Shown here piece by piece: positions 51,863 to 60,843 of a stretch of 64,000 nucleotides of DNA. Each line of letters begins with the position of its first letter. The first letter of the stretch is position 1. Origin of the DNA: Pseudomonadota bacterium (lineage in GTDB: Bacteria; Pseudomonadota; Gammaproteobacteria; Steroidobacterales; Steroidobacteraceae); the NCBI GenBank assembly GCA_023433705.1, contig JAEYUC010000022.1, positions 73,625-137,624 on the forward strand, written 5' to 3'. The position numbers and the translations under genes are program-made. The notes beneath the pieces are model-generated. The model was not told where the DNA came from and made no database searches. It was given only the letters and a program-made list of their open reading frames with translations.

Positions 51863-53899
51863 TCAGGCCTGGCCCGCGAGGAGTTTCGCGCGCTCCTCTT
51901 CCGTCCGCTTCACTTCTTCGGCGGGCAAGTGGAACTCCCGCTGGTAATCGAACGTGTGCCAGATCGCGTACGCGATGATGGCGACGAAGCTCGCGATCGC
52001 GAGCCACCACATGTACCAGGTCATCGCGAAGCCGAAGACGGTGCTCAATCCGGCGAGGATGATTCCGGAGCCGGTGTTCTTCGGCATCAGGATCGCGCGG
52101 AAGTTTGCCGCGGGGCGCTGGAACCCGCGCTGCTTCATGTCCCACCACGCGTCGCTGTCGTGCACGATCGGCGTGAACGCGAAGTTGTAGGCCGGCGGCG
52201 GCGACGACGTCGACCACTCGAGCGTGCGGCCATTCCACGGATCGCCGGTCGTGTCGCGCAGTTTCTCCCGATCGCGATACGTGACGTAGAACTGCATGAG
52301 CAGCGCCCCGATGCCGGCCGCGATCAGCACCGCGCCGAGGCCGGCGATCTGGAACCAGATCTGCAGCGACGGATCGTCGAAGAAACGCAGTCGCCGCGTC
52401 ACGCCCATGAGGCCCAGGATGTAGACCGGCGCGAACGCGACCCAGAAGCCGATAACCCAGCACCAGAAGGACACCTTGCCCCAGAACGGATCGAGCCGGT
52501 AGCCGGTGGCCTTGGGGAACCAGTGGTAGATAGCCGCGAACAGGCCGAACACCACGCCGCCGATGATCACGTTGTGGAAATGCGCGACGAGGAACAGGCT
52601 GTTGTGCAGCACGAAGTCCGCGGGCGGCACCGCGAGCAACACGCCCGTCATGCCGCCGATCACGAACGTGAGCATGAACGCGATGGTCCACATCATCGGC
52701 AGCTCGAAGCGGATGCGGCCGCGATACATCGTGAACAGCCAGTTGAAGATCTTCGCGCCCGTCGGGATCGAGATGATCATCGTCGTGATGCCGAAGAACG
52801 AGTTGACGCTCGCGCCCGAGCCCATCGTGAAGAAGTGGTGCAGCCAGACGATGTACGAGAGCACGGTGATCACCACCGTCGCGTATACCATCGAACTGTA
52901 GCCGAACAGTTTCTTGCCCGTGAACGTGGCGGTGACCTCGGAGAACACGCCGAACAGCGGCAGGATCAGGATGTACACCTCCGGGTGACCCCAGATCCAG
53001 ATGAGGTTCACGTACATCATCGGGTTGCCGCCGAAGTCGGCCGTGAAGAAGTGCGTGCCGAGATACCGATCGAGAGTCAGCAGCGCGAGCGCCGCGGTCA
53101 ACACGGGGAACGCCGCGATGATCAGCACGTTGGTGCACATCGCGGTCCAGCAGAAAATCGGCATCTTCATGAGCGTCATGTCCGGCGCGCGCATCTTGAT
53201 GATGGTCACGAGCAGGTTTATGCCGGACAACGTGGTTCCCACGCCGGCTATCTGCAACGCCCATATGTAGTAATCGACGCCGACATCCGGACTGAACTCG
53301 ATGCCCGAGAGCGGTGGATAGGCGAGCCAGCCGGTTTTGGCGAACTCGCCGACGAACAGCGAGATCATGACGAGCACCGCGCCGGCGGCGGTCATCCAGA
53401 AGCTGAAGTTGTTGAGGAACGGGAACGACACGTCACGCGCGCCGATCTGCAGCGGCATGATGTAGTTCATGATGCCGGTGACCAGCGGCATGGCCACGAA
53501 GAAGATCATGATCACGCCGTGCGCGGTGAAGATCTGGTCGTAGTGCTGGGCGTTGAGGTAACCCTCGGAGCCGCCGAACGCCATCGCCTGTTGCGCCCGC
53601 ATCATCAATGCGTCCGCGAAGCCGCGCAGCAGCATCACGAGACCCAGGATCATGTACATGATGCCGATGCGCTTGTGGTCGATGGTCGTGAACCATTCGC
53701 GCCACAGGTATCCCCAGAGCTTGTACTTCGTGACCGCGCCGAGCAATGCGGCGCCCAGCAACACGGTGCCGATGAACGAGATGACCACGAGCGGCTCGTG
53801 GACCGGGAGGGAATCCCAGCTGAGGCGCCCGAAGATCGGGTGGACGTTTCCGACGGCTCCCTGAGTAATGGACGAATCGGTAATTGACGAATCGGTCAT
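51863..53899 (-). CDS. cyoB: Cytochrome o ubiquinol oxidase subunit I
   Basis: This 678-residue catalytic subunit contains the haem b and haem o3-CuB site. Visible motifs include WGHPEVYILILP (CuB His and crosslinked Tyr), WLHHFFTMG (two CuB His), LVAHFHNVIIGG (haem ligands) and FTAHGVIMIFFVAMP. It reduces oxygen to water with proton pumping. Its start overlaps the cyoA stop by 4 nt. The first 12 residues (MTDSSITDSSIT) come from a 15-bp tandem repeat and are not conserved. Confidence 0.97.
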   Translation of the reverse strand: MTDSSITDSSITQGAVGNVHPIFGRLSWDSLPVHEPLVVISFIGTVLLGAALLGAVTKYKLWGYLWREWFTTIDHKRIGIMYMILGLVMLLRGFADALMMRAQQAMAFGGSEGYLNAQHYDQIFTAHGVIMIFFVAMPLVTGIMNYIMPLQIGARDVSFPFLNNFSFWMTAAGAVLVMISLFVGEFAKTGWLAYPPLSGIEFSPDVGVDYYIWALQIAGVGTTLSGINLLVTIIKMRAPDMTLMKMPIFCWTAMCTNVLIIAAFPVLTAALALLTLDRYLGTHFFTADFGGNPMMYVNLIWIWGHPEVYILILPLFGVFSEVTATFTGKKLFGYSSMVYATVVITVLSYIVWLHHFFTMGSGASVNSFFGITTMIISIPTGAKIFNWLFTMYRGRIRFELPMMWTIAFMLTFVIGGMTGVLLAVPPADFVLHNSLFLVAHFHNVIIGGVVFGLFAAIYHWFPKATGYRLDPFWGKVSFWCWVIGFWVAFAPVYILGLMGVTRRLRFFDDPSLQIWFQIAGLGAVLIAAGIGALLMQFYVTYRDREKLRDTTGDPWNGRTLEWSTSSPPPAYNFAFTPIVHDSDAWWDMKQRGFQRPAANFRAILMPKNTGSGIILAGLSTVFGFAMTWYMWWLAIASFVAIIAYAIWHTFDYQREFHLPAEEVKRTEEERAKLLAGQA

Positions 53900-53908
53900 G
53901 GACGAGTC
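53864..53908. repeat. Three 15-bp tandem repeats across the cyoA-cyoB junction
   Basis: Three adjacent 15-bp units on the minus strand follow GAYTCGTCMATKACY. They start in the last codons of cyoA and run through the first codons of cyoB. Because each unit is 15 bp, gain or loss keeps both reading frames and changes the CyoB N-terminus by five residues. Confidence 0.8.
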
Positions 53909-55044
53909 GCAGTTTCGTTATCGAGACCTGGACCAGCGAGCAATGGCCCGGCCTGCGTGCCCGGCAGCGCGAGTCCCGCGCCGAGCAGCGGCGTGCGATC
54001 GATCGGCGTGTAGAGATCCTCGAGCGGATCGGCCGGCGGCAATTTGCACTGACCGACGATGTGCGAGTAGTCGGCGCCGAATACGGCGCGCCGCGCGCCG
54101 CGCGAACGCGCGACGTTGTTCGCGCTCGCGAGACCGAGGCCGCCGCGGCGATCGATCGCCATCATGTCGTGGGCACACATGCGCCCCGGCTCGACGCACC
54201 CGCCCAGGATGTAGTCGAACAGCCGCTCGTGCACGGCGGAGAACCGCTGCGGCGGCTCGTTTTCGGACGGCCTCGCGAGCGCGAGATAGCGATCGCGCGT
54301 CAGCGCCTCGTTACCCGTGCGCACGTCTTCGATCCACTTGTCGAACTCCGCCTGCTCGACGCTGCGCGCGACGAAACGCATGCCGGAGAAACCCGCGCCG
54401 CTGTAGTTGGCCGAGAAACCCCGCGACTCGCCCGTTTCGTTCATGACGCCATGCAGGCGCGTCTGCATGCGCGGCATCGCATACACCATGCCGGCGAGCT
54501 CGGGGATGTAGAGCGAGTTCATGACGGAGGTCGACGTGATGTTCATCATCACGGGCTGATCCACCGGCACCACGAATTCGTTCACCGTCGCGATGTCGTA
54601 CTGCGGATAGATGAACAGCCATTTCCAGTCGAGCGCGACCACGTTGATCACGAGTTCGCGGGTTTCGCCCGTCAGCATTCTCTTCTCGTCAATTCGGTCG
54701 AGCTTGCGGAACGGGTCGAGCAGGTGCGTGCCCAGCCACGTCAGCGTGCCGAGGCAGATGATGATCAGGAGGGGCGCGGACCAGATCACGAGCTCGAGCC
54801 GCATGGAGTGATGCCAGTCCGGCTCGTACGGCGCCTTCTCGTTGTTGTGCCGGTAGTACCACGCGAACCAGATGGTCAGCGCCATCACCGGCACGATGAT
54901 GAGGAGCATCAGCCAGGTGGAGGTGACGAGCAGGTCGCGCTCGCGCTCGGCTATATCCCCGCCGGGATTGAGCACCACCATGTCGCAGCCGGCGAGCGCC
55001 AGGCACGCGATCAGGAATGGAGCCGCTCGCAGGAGACCCTTCAT
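53896..55044 (-). CDS. cyoA: Cytochrome o ubiquinol oxidase subunit II
   Basis: This 382-residue lipoprotein begins MKGLLRAAPFLIACLALAGCD (lipobox LAGC), has two membrane helices and a cupredoxin domain without the CuA ligands (VIWSAPLLIIICLGTLTW, DWKWLFIYPQYDIATVNEFVVP, GMVYAMPRMQTRLH and ANYSGAGFSGMRF), as in quinol oxidases. The C-terminus is longer than in E. coli CyoA and has CxxP segments (GGCVEPGRMC). The ATG at 55044, with AGGAG upstream, gives a clean lipoprotein signal; longer frames are unlikely. Confidence 0.95.
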   Translation of the reverse strand: MKGLLRAAPFLIACLALAGCDMVVLNPGGDIAERERDLLVTSTWLMLLIIVPVMALTIWFAWYYRHNNEKAPYEPDWHHSMRLELVIWSAPLLIIICLGTLTWLGTHLLDPFRKLDRIDEKRMLTGETRELVINVVALDWKWLFIYPQYDIATVNEFVVPVDQPVMMNITSTSVMNSLYIPELAGMVYAMPRMQTRLHGVMNETGESRGFSANYSGAGFSGMRFVARSVEQAEFDKWIEDVRTGNEALTRDRYLALARPSENEPPQRFSAVHERLFDYILGGCVEPGRMCAHDMMAIDRRGGLGLASANNVARSRGARRAVFGADYSHIVGQCKLPPADPLEDLYTPIDRTPLLGAGLALPGTQAGPLLAGPGLDNETATRP

Positions 55045-55078
55045 GTGCGCAAAATACTGGATAGACGCGCCGGGCGAC

Positions 55079-55097
55079 ATGGGGCAAATTGTCCCAT
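55079..55097. promoter_or_regulatory. Dyad-symmetric operator candidate between cyoA and the MFS gene
   Basis: ATGGGGCAAATTGTCCCAT is a 19-bp dyad with eight of nine half-site pairs matching around a central A. It lies 34 nt upstream of cyoA and 36 nt upstream of the divergent MFS gene, so one regulator could affect both. The regulator is unknown. Confidence 0.45.
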
Positions 55098-55133
55098 ACC
55101 CCGCGACCCTCTTCGGCGCTAAAAGGGGGCACG

Positions 55134-56465
55134 ATGGCCAACCCAAGATCCGGTACCCCAACCACCTCGCTGGAGCGCGATGCGCGACGCATCAATGAGG
55201 CCCATGCCGCCGAGGTCCGGCCCGGGGACATCGCCATCGGCGTCATCATCGGCCGTACTTCCGAATTCTTCGATTTCTTCGTCTATGCCATCGCGTCCGT
55301 GGTCGTTTTCCCACAGCGCGTGTTTCCATTCGTCGACGAGCTGACCGGAACCCTCTACTCGTTCGCGGTCTTCGCGGTGGCGTTCCTCGCCCGCCCGTTC
55401 GGAACGGTCATGTTCACGGCCATCGACCGCACCTTCGGGCGCGGCATGAAACTGCTGGTCGCGCTGTTCCTGTTGGGAACATCCACTGTCGCGCTGGCGT
55501 TCTTGCCCGGATACGACCAGATAGGCCTCTGGTCGGTCTGGATACTCATAATGATGCGCTGCGGTCAGGGGCTCGCGATGGGTGGTTCCTGGGACGGGCT
55601 GCCGGCGCTGCTGGCGTTGAACGCCCCGAAGAACCGCCGCGGCTACTACGCGATGATCCCGCAGCTCGGCGCGTTGATAGGCCTCGCGATCGCGAGCGCC
55701 CTGTTCGCTTTCATCATCAGCGAGTTGACCGCCACGGACTTCCTCGACTGGGGCTGGCGCTTCCCGTTCTTCGTCGCCTTCGCGATCAACGTGGTCGCGT
55801 TGTTCGCGCGCCTGCGCATCGTGGTGACACCCGAGTACACGCAGGCCTTCGACTCGCAGGAGCTGCAGCCCTCGACCATCGGCGAGACGATCCGGCACGG
55901 TGGCCGCACCATCGTCATCGGCGCGTTCGCGCCGCTCGCGAGTTTCGCGCTGTTCCACATGGTGACCGTGTTCCCGCTCTCGTGGGTGTTCCTGTACACG
56001 CAGGACAACCCGGCGCGCTTCCTCGTCATGCAGGCGATCGGCGCCGCGCTCGGCGTGTGTTCCATTTATGCCTCGGGATTCCTGGCGGACCGCGTAGGCC
56101 GCAAGACCTTGTTGGGAGCAACCGCCGCCGCGATCGCGGCATTCAGCGGCTTCGCGCCGCAATTGCTCGGCGGTGGCGAGGTCGGCGAAGCGGTCTTCAT
56201 GGCCTCGGGGTACGTACTGCTCGGGCTCTCGTTCGGCCAGGCATCGGGCGCCGTGGCCGCGAGCTTTCCGATCCAGTATCGCTACACCGGCTCGGCCATG
56301 ACCTCGGACCTCGCATGGTTGTTCGGCGCCGGTTTCGCCCCTTGGGTCGCCCTCATGTTCTCCAGCAAGTTCGGCCTCGCATTCGCGGGCGTCTATCTAC
56401 TGTCCGGCGCGCTCGCGACTCTCATCGCGTTGTATCTGAACCGCAAGACGATGCAGGATCGCTGA
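55134..56465 (+). CDS. MFS transporter of the metabolite:proton symporter type
   Basis: This 443-residue membrane protein has 12 helices. It starts near IIGRTSEFFDFFVYAIASVVVFPQRVF in outline and keeps RPFGTVMFTAIDRTFGRGMKLLVAL (the inter-helix 2-3 loop) and QGLAMGGSWDG. The pattern is that of the MHS group (proline, citrate, shikimate and related organic-acid importers). The substrate is unknown. The start at 55134 has AGGGGG upstream; an upstream start at 55089 adds a non-conserved stretch. It is divergent to cyoA. Confidence 0.92.
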   Translation: MANPRSGTPTTSLERDARRINEAHAAEVRPGDIAIGVIIGRTSEFFDFFVYAIASVVVFPQRVFPFVDELTGTLYSFAVFAVAFLARPFGTVMFTAIDRTFGRGMKLLVALFLLGTSTVALAFLPGYDQIGLWSVWILIMMRCGQGLAMGGSWDGLPALLALNAPKNRRGYYAMIPQLGALIGLAIASALFAFIISELTATDFLDWGWRFPFFVAFAINVVALFARLRIVVTPEYTQAFDSQELQPSTIGETIRHGGRTIVIGAFAPLASFALFHMVTVFPLSWVFLYTQDNPARFLVMQAIGAALGVCSIYASGFLADRVGRKTLLGATAAAIAAFSGFAPQLLGGGEVGEAVFMASGYVLLGLSFGQASGAVAASFPIQYRYTGSAMTSDLAWLFGAGFAPWVALMFSSKFGLAFAGVYLLSGALATLIALYLNRKTMQDR

Positions 56466-56498
56466 ACGTTCCGGAGGCGCCATCCGGTCGGAACGTTC
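56464..56498. terminator. Inverted repeat at the end of the MFS gene
   Basis: GAACGTTCCG and CGGAACGTTC form a perfect 10-bp stem with a 15-nt loop at the MFS stop codon. No clear T-tract follows. GAACGTTC is itself palindromic, so it could also bind a protein. Confidence 0.5.
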
Positions 56499-56603
56499 CT
56501 ACGCTCTCCCGCATCGGTGACCTTCCCCTACCTCTTTCGATAGCTCGCATCCTCGCCTCCTTCGGCTCGCCGCCGAGGAGGCGATTTTCCGAGAATTTCA
56601 CGC

Positions 56604-57686
56604 ATGAGATTCCTGCATGCGTCAGTCACTTTTCTCGTGTTGTTCGTGCTCGGCGCGGCCCAAGTCCCGGCCGCCGAGTTCTACGGACCGCTGCGCGCAC
56701 GCGATCTTTCGCCGTTCGGATTCCTGCGCCTCGACATGCGGCCCGCGCACGCAGGCTCGATGGAACCCGGCGGCTGGGCGCTCGAAACCGAGTTCGCCTC
56801 GCAGAACACCTGGGCGATGAGCCCGCGCGTCGAGGAATATCTCACTGGACTCGAAGCCGGCGGCCGGCGCGCGCTCGGCGAGGAAGAAGTGGCGGCGATC
56901 CGCGACCTGCCCGGCGAGAACTATCTCGTCGATCTCGAGATGACGATGGTCGACGTGACGCTGCATCACCAGCTCACGCCGCGACTGTCCGCCTACCTGA
57001 TCACGAGCGCCGTGTCGTACGAGGGCGGATACCTCGACGGCACCGTCGAGAAATTCCACGATGCGTTCGGCCTCAGCACGTTCGGTCGGCCGGCGGTGCG
57101 GCGCGACGACGTCAACGTGATCTACGACCTCAAGTCGACCTCGTACACGCAGCTTGGAGGCTCGCCGACCAGCGGCGGACTGCTGGACCCGACGATCGGC
57201 CTGCGCTATTCGGGCATTCAACTGGGCCGCGCGTGGCAGGTTTCGCTCGAGGCGGCGGTGAAAGTGCCGCTCGACGGCAGGCGACGGATGCTCTCGACCG
57301 GCCGCACCGACTACGGACTGCAGGCGTCCGCGCAGTGGCTCGGCAGGCGGCAGGCCTTTTATGCGAACGCCAGCGCGGTGTATTTCTCCGGCGGCGATTT
57401 CCTCGTGAACCACGAGCGGCAGATCGTGCCGACGCTGGTCATCGGGTATGAATACGCGTTGACTGAGAACACCAACCTGAACCTGCAGGGGTACGCGAGC
57501 AAGAGCCTGTATTCGCGGCGCGAGACGGATCTGAACGAGTTGCTGGGCAACAAGTACCAGGTTACCGCCGGAGTGCGGCACCGCCGCGGCGATGTGGTCT
57601 ACTCCTTCGGCATCACGGAAAACGTGCAGAACATCAACAACACGCCGGACGTGGCGTTTCAGTTCGGGCTGGTGTGGCTGCCCTGA
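56604..57686 (+). CDS. DUF3187-like outer-membrane beta-barrel protein
   Basis: This 360-residue protein has a signal peptide (MRFLHASVTFLVLFVLGAAQVPA) and a mature part starting EFYGPLRARDLSPFGFLRLDMRPAHAG in outline, typical of DUF3187. Alternating hydrophobic strands (LEMTMVDVTLHHQL, AWQVSLEAAVKVPL, YGLQASAQWLG, QAFYANASAVYFSG, NLQGYASKSLY) and a C-terminal aromatic strand (FQFGLVWLP) indicate a beta barrel. Its function is unknown. No ribosome site better than GAGAATTTCACGC is visible. Confidence 0.85.
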   Translation: MRFLHASVTFLVLFVLGAAQVPAAEFYGPLRARDLSPFGFLRLDMRPAHAGSMEPGGWALETEFASQNTWAMSPRVEEYLTGLEAGGRRALGEEEVAAIRDLPGENYLVDLEMTMVDVTLHHQLTPRLSAYLITSAVSYEGGYLDGTVEKFHDAFGLSTFGRPAVRRDDVNVIYDLKSTSYTQLGGSPTSGGLLDPTIGLRYSGIQLGRAWQVSLEAAVKVPLDGRRRMLSTGRTDYGLQASAQWLGRRQAFYANASAVYFSGGDFLVNHERQIVPTLVIGYEYALTENTNLNLQGYASKSLYSRRETDLNELLGNKYQVTAGVRHRRGDVVYSFGITENVQNINNTPDVAFQFGLVWLP

Positions 57687-57708
57687 ATCGTCCCGGCGCG
57701 TGGCCTGA

Positions 57709-58071
57709 CTACTTCGCCTGCATCCACTTCGGGCTCAGATCCCTGCGCGTCAGGTGCATCCGGTAGCGCACGTCGTCGAGCGTGAACTGCAGGAGCTGGC
57801 GTGGCGGATTGCTGGTCTTGAGCAGATCGCGCGCGAGGAATACGTCGCTCGCTTCGAACTGTACCTGCAGCCAGTCGCTTTCGGCACGTTGCGGGTCTTC
57901 GTCCAGGCCTTCGAGAATCTTCTGGATCTTCGCGAAGTGCGCGGGGTTCGAAGCCTTGAGCTTCGCGAGCGATGCTTGATCGCGCAGGTCGATGGTGGCG
58001 CGCGTCGGGCGGTCGGCGGCATGGGCGGAAACGCCGGCCAGCGCGAGGGCGAGCAAAAGGACCTTCAGCAT
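57709..58071 (-). CDS. Secreted protein, unknown function
   Basis: This 120-residue protein has a signal peptide (MLKVLLLALALAGVSAHAA) and a short soluble domain: RATIDLRDQASLAKLKASNPAHFAKIQKILEGL (helical) and FTLDDVRYRMHLTRRDLSPKW. AAGGAGTCAGCC is a strong ribosome site. It stands alone on the minus strand. I recognise no named family. Confidence 0.72.
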   Translation of the reverse strand: MLKVLLLALALAGVSAHAADRPTRATIDLRDQASLAKLKASNPAHFAKIQKILEGLDEDPQRAESDWLQVQFEASDVFLARDLLKTSNPPRQLLQFTLDDVRYRMHLTRRDLSPKWMQAK

Positions 58072-58125
58072 GGCTGACTCCTTCTTATATGTGTGGCGGG
58101 GCCAGTGTAGTCCCTGCCGTGCGGG

Positions 58126-59031
58126 TCAGATATTCGCGTAAACGCGCCGCAGCAACCAGTCAGCGATCTTCTCGGAATCGAACTCCTGCTCCTTGCGACT
58201 CCACTGCTCCACCAGGTAGATGCCCTTGAAACCCGCGCGCTCGCAGAGCTGTACGCAGCGATCGAAGTCGTAGGAAAGGTGTCCCCCGTTCGGGTCGAAG
58301 TCGACGGCCTTCGCGGAAATGACGTACGCGTAGGGCAGGATCTTCGCGAGCGATTCCCACATCGTCTCGACCGGGTAGTTGCCGAAGTCGGGCAACGTGT
58401 AGAAGTTCTCCGGCCCCGCGGCCTCGCGGATCTTCAGGTGGATATCCGGATCCATCTCCAGGCCGAAGTGGTTTTCGGTGAGCAGCGGCAGGCCTTTCGT
58501 TCGGCAGTACGCGTTGAGCTCCTTCATCGAGTCGATGCTCTTCTCGACGGAGCTGCCCGACTTGCCCGGGTTGATCCGGATCGCCTGGCTGCCGAGGAAG
58601 GCCACCGCATCTATCCACTTGCGCGCATTGTCGATGCTGCGCTGGCGTTCCTCTTCGTTCGTACTGGCAAGATCGTAGTTGCCGTCGAGCTGCACGTTGA
58701 TGAGTTTCGCGCCGGAGGCCTTCATGCGATCGCGCAGTTCCGTGAGGTACGGCGTCTCGAGCGATTCGAAGTGATGGCTCCAGAATTCGAGATTGCGGAC
58801 GCCGAAGCGGCCGAGGTAGTAAGCGGGAACTTCGAGCAGGGTCAGTGGGTTCTCGATCTCGGCGACATCCTTTGGCTTCGTCTGAATGAAGCGATTGCGG
58901 AAGATCACCGTGCCCATGCCGACTCGGTCGGTGGCCTTTTGGGCGCCGCGTATCGGACTCGAGCCCACCGCGACGGTAATGAACAGGCCGCTGCCGCTTA
59001 TCAGGAAGTTTCGCCGGTGCATGTTCGCCAT
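58126..59031 (-). CDS. Tat-exported TIM-barrel isomerase/epimerase-like protein
   Basis: This 301-residue protein begins MANMHRRNFLISGSGLFITVAVGSS in outline, a Tat-type signal (RRNFLI). The mature part resembles xylose-isomerase-like sugar phosphate isomerases/epimerases: GVRNLEFWSHHFES, AIRINPGKSG, LPLLTENHFGLEMDPD (metal-binding Glu), YTLPDFGNYP, VISAKAVDFDPNGG and GIYLVEQW. The metal and sugar substrate are unknown. An ATG at 59022 would remove three residues; both starts lack a strong ribosome site. Confidence 0.82.
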   Translation of the reverse strand: MANMHRRNFLISGSGLFITVAVGSSPIRGAQKATDRVGMGTVIFRNRFIQTKPKDVAEIENPLTLLEVPAYYLGRFGVRNLEFWSHHFESLETPYLTELRDRMKASGAKLINVQLDGNYDLASTNEEERQRSIDNARKWIDAVAFLGSQAIRINPGKSGSSVEKSIDSMKELNAYCRTKGLPLLTENHFGLEMDPDIHLKIREAAGPENFYTLPDFGNYPVETMWESLAKILPYAYVISAKAVDFDPNGGHLSYDFDRCVQLCERAGFKGIYLVEQWSRKEQEFDSEKIADWLLRRVYANI

Positions 59032-59124
59032 TGTAAGCACGGGCTCGCCATTCGGGCGATGGATCAGCAGGTTTCCTCCGGGCCTACACCGCATATTCGC
59101 CGGCTCGTTCACACTACGTAAGCC

Positions 59125-60801
59125 ATGACCCGCACCGAGCCGGAATCTCAGCACGCGATGCAGCCCGCTACGGCGTTGTCGCCCTTGCGTTATCCCGTGT
59201 TCCGGAATGTCTGGATCGCCAACACGCTCGGCAGCCTGGGTGGACTGATCCAGTCGGTGGGCGCGGCGTGGCTGATGATCACGATCACCCACTCGGCCGA
59301 CATGGTCGCGCTGGTCCAGACGTCGATCACGTTGCCGATCGTGCTGTTGTCCCTGGTCGCGGGTGCGATGGCCGACAACCACGACCGGCGCAAGGTGATG
59401 CTGGGCGCGCAGATCTTCCTGTTCGTCGTGTCGCTTGCGCTGATGACGTGCGCCTTCACCGGGTTGATCACGCCGTGGCTGCTGCTGATGTTCACGTTCG
59501 CGATCGGATGCGGCGCGGCCTTCAATGCGCCCGCCTGGCAGGCTTCCGTCGGCGACATGGTGCCTCGCCCGGAATTGCCCGGCGCCGTGGCCCTCAACAG
59601 CATGGGCTTCAACATCGCGCGCAGTATCGGACCCGCCTTGGGCGGGGCCATCGTGGCGGCCGCGGGAGCCGCCGCCGCGTTCGCGGTGAACGCCTGCAGC
59701 TACCTACCGTTGATTACGGTGCTCGCACGCTGGCGGCCCGAGCGCGCGCCGCGAAAACTGCCGCGGGAAACGCTCGGACTCGCGGTCTCGGCCGGCGTGC
59801 GGTACGTCGCGATGTCGCCCGCCATCAGCATCGTGTTGCTGCGAAGCAGTGCCTTCGGCATCGCGGCCAGCGCGGTCATGGCGCTGCTGCCCGTCGTGGC
59901 GAAGGTCTCGCTCTCTGGCGGGCCACTCACCTACGGAATGTTGTTAGGCGCCTTCGGGCTCGGCGCGGTCGCCGGCGCGCTCGGGAATGCACGGTTGCGC
60001 CAGTTGATGTCGACCGAGGGCATCGTGCGCTGGGCCAGCATCGCGTTTGCCGGCGCGGCGGCGATCGTCGGCCTGAGCGGTCATACGCCGGCCGCCATGG
60101 CGGGAATGTTCGTCGCCGGCGCGGGATGGCTGCTGGCGCTCGCGACGTTCAACGTCGCCGTGCAGATGTCGGCGCCACGGTGGGTGGTCGCGCGCGCGCT
60201 TTCCATCTACCAGATGGCCACTTTCAGCGGCCTCGCCGCGGGAAGCTGGTTGTGGGGCGAGATCGCCGCGGATCTGAGCGTCGGGGCCGCCTTGTCGATC
60301 GCGTCGGTCGTCATGCTCGCGACCGCGGCGCTCGGCCTCCGGCTGCCGCTCGCGCAGACGACGGAGCTCAATCTCGACCTGCTGGAAAGCTGGAAGGAGC
60401 CGAGCACCGCGGTTCCCGTCGACGCCCGCACCGGTCCCGTCGTGATCACGATCGAATACCACATTCGCGAGAGCGACATCGACGAGTTCCTGGCGGCGAT
60501 GACCGAGCGCCGTCGCATCCGGCGCCGCGATGGCGCGCGCAACTGGCGGCTGTTGCGCGATCTCGCCGATCCCGGGATCTGGATAGAGCGTTACGAGACA
60601 CCCACGTGGCTGGATTACATCCGCCACAACAGCCGCATCACTCACCACGATGCGCAGATTCCGCAGCGCCTGCGCGCGTTGCATCGAGGGCCAGGCGGGC
60701 CGCGCGTGCGGCGCATGATCGAACGGCAGAGTACGCGCGCTCCCGTGCCGGCAGCGTCGGAATCGCCGGAATCACCGATCGATCCACCGACGCTGTCGTA
60801 A
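59125..60801 (+). CDS. MFS exporter with C-terminal ABM-like domain
   Basis: This 558-residue protein begins with 12 membrane helices of the EntS/MFS_3 type (PVFRNVWIANTLGSLGGLIQSVGAAWLM, ADNHDRRKVML in outline). A C-terminal soluble part (about 430-535) starts PVVITIEYHIRESDIDEFLAAM and has WIERYETPTWLDYIRHN, resembling the antibiotic biosynthesis monooxygenase (ABM) ferredoxin-like fold. This two-part layout occurs in the family. The exported compound is unknown. It ends in a basic and Pro/Ser-rich tail. Confidence 0.88.
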   Translation: MTRTEPESQHAMQPATALSPLRYPVFRNVWIANTLGSLGGLIQSVGAAWLMITITHSADMVALVQTSITLPIVLLSLVAGAMADNHDRRKVMLGAQIFLFVVSLALMTCAFTGLITPWLLLMFTFAIGCGAAFNAPAWQASVGDMVPRPELPGAVALNSMGFNIARSIGPALGGAIVAAAGAAAAFAVNACSYLPLITVLARWRPERAPRKLPRETLGLAVSAGVRYVAMSPAISIVLLRSSAFGIAASAVMALLPVVAKVSLSGGPLTYGMLLGAFGLGAVAGALGNARLRQLMSTEGIVRWASIAFAGAAAIVGLSGHTPAAMAGMFVAGAGWLLALATFNVAVQMSAPRWVVARALSIYQMATFSGLAAGSWLWGEIAADLSVGAALSIASVVMLATAALGLRLPLAQTTELNLDLLESWKEPSTAVPVDARTGPVVITIEYHIRESDIDEFLAAMTERRRIRRRDGARNWRLLRDLADPGIWIERYETPTWLDYIRHNSRITHHDAQIPQRLRALHRGPGGPRVRRMIERQSTRAPVPAASESPESPIDPPTLS

Positions 60802-60843
60802 GAAGCAGCGGCGGCCACTCCACGATCGACGCCGCCCAGGTCT

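Noticed and set aside
51179..53887. A 902-codon plus-strand frame opposite cyoB/cyoC
   Set aside because: It is an antisense shadow rich in Arg, Asp, Glu and His, without domains; cyoBC are certain.
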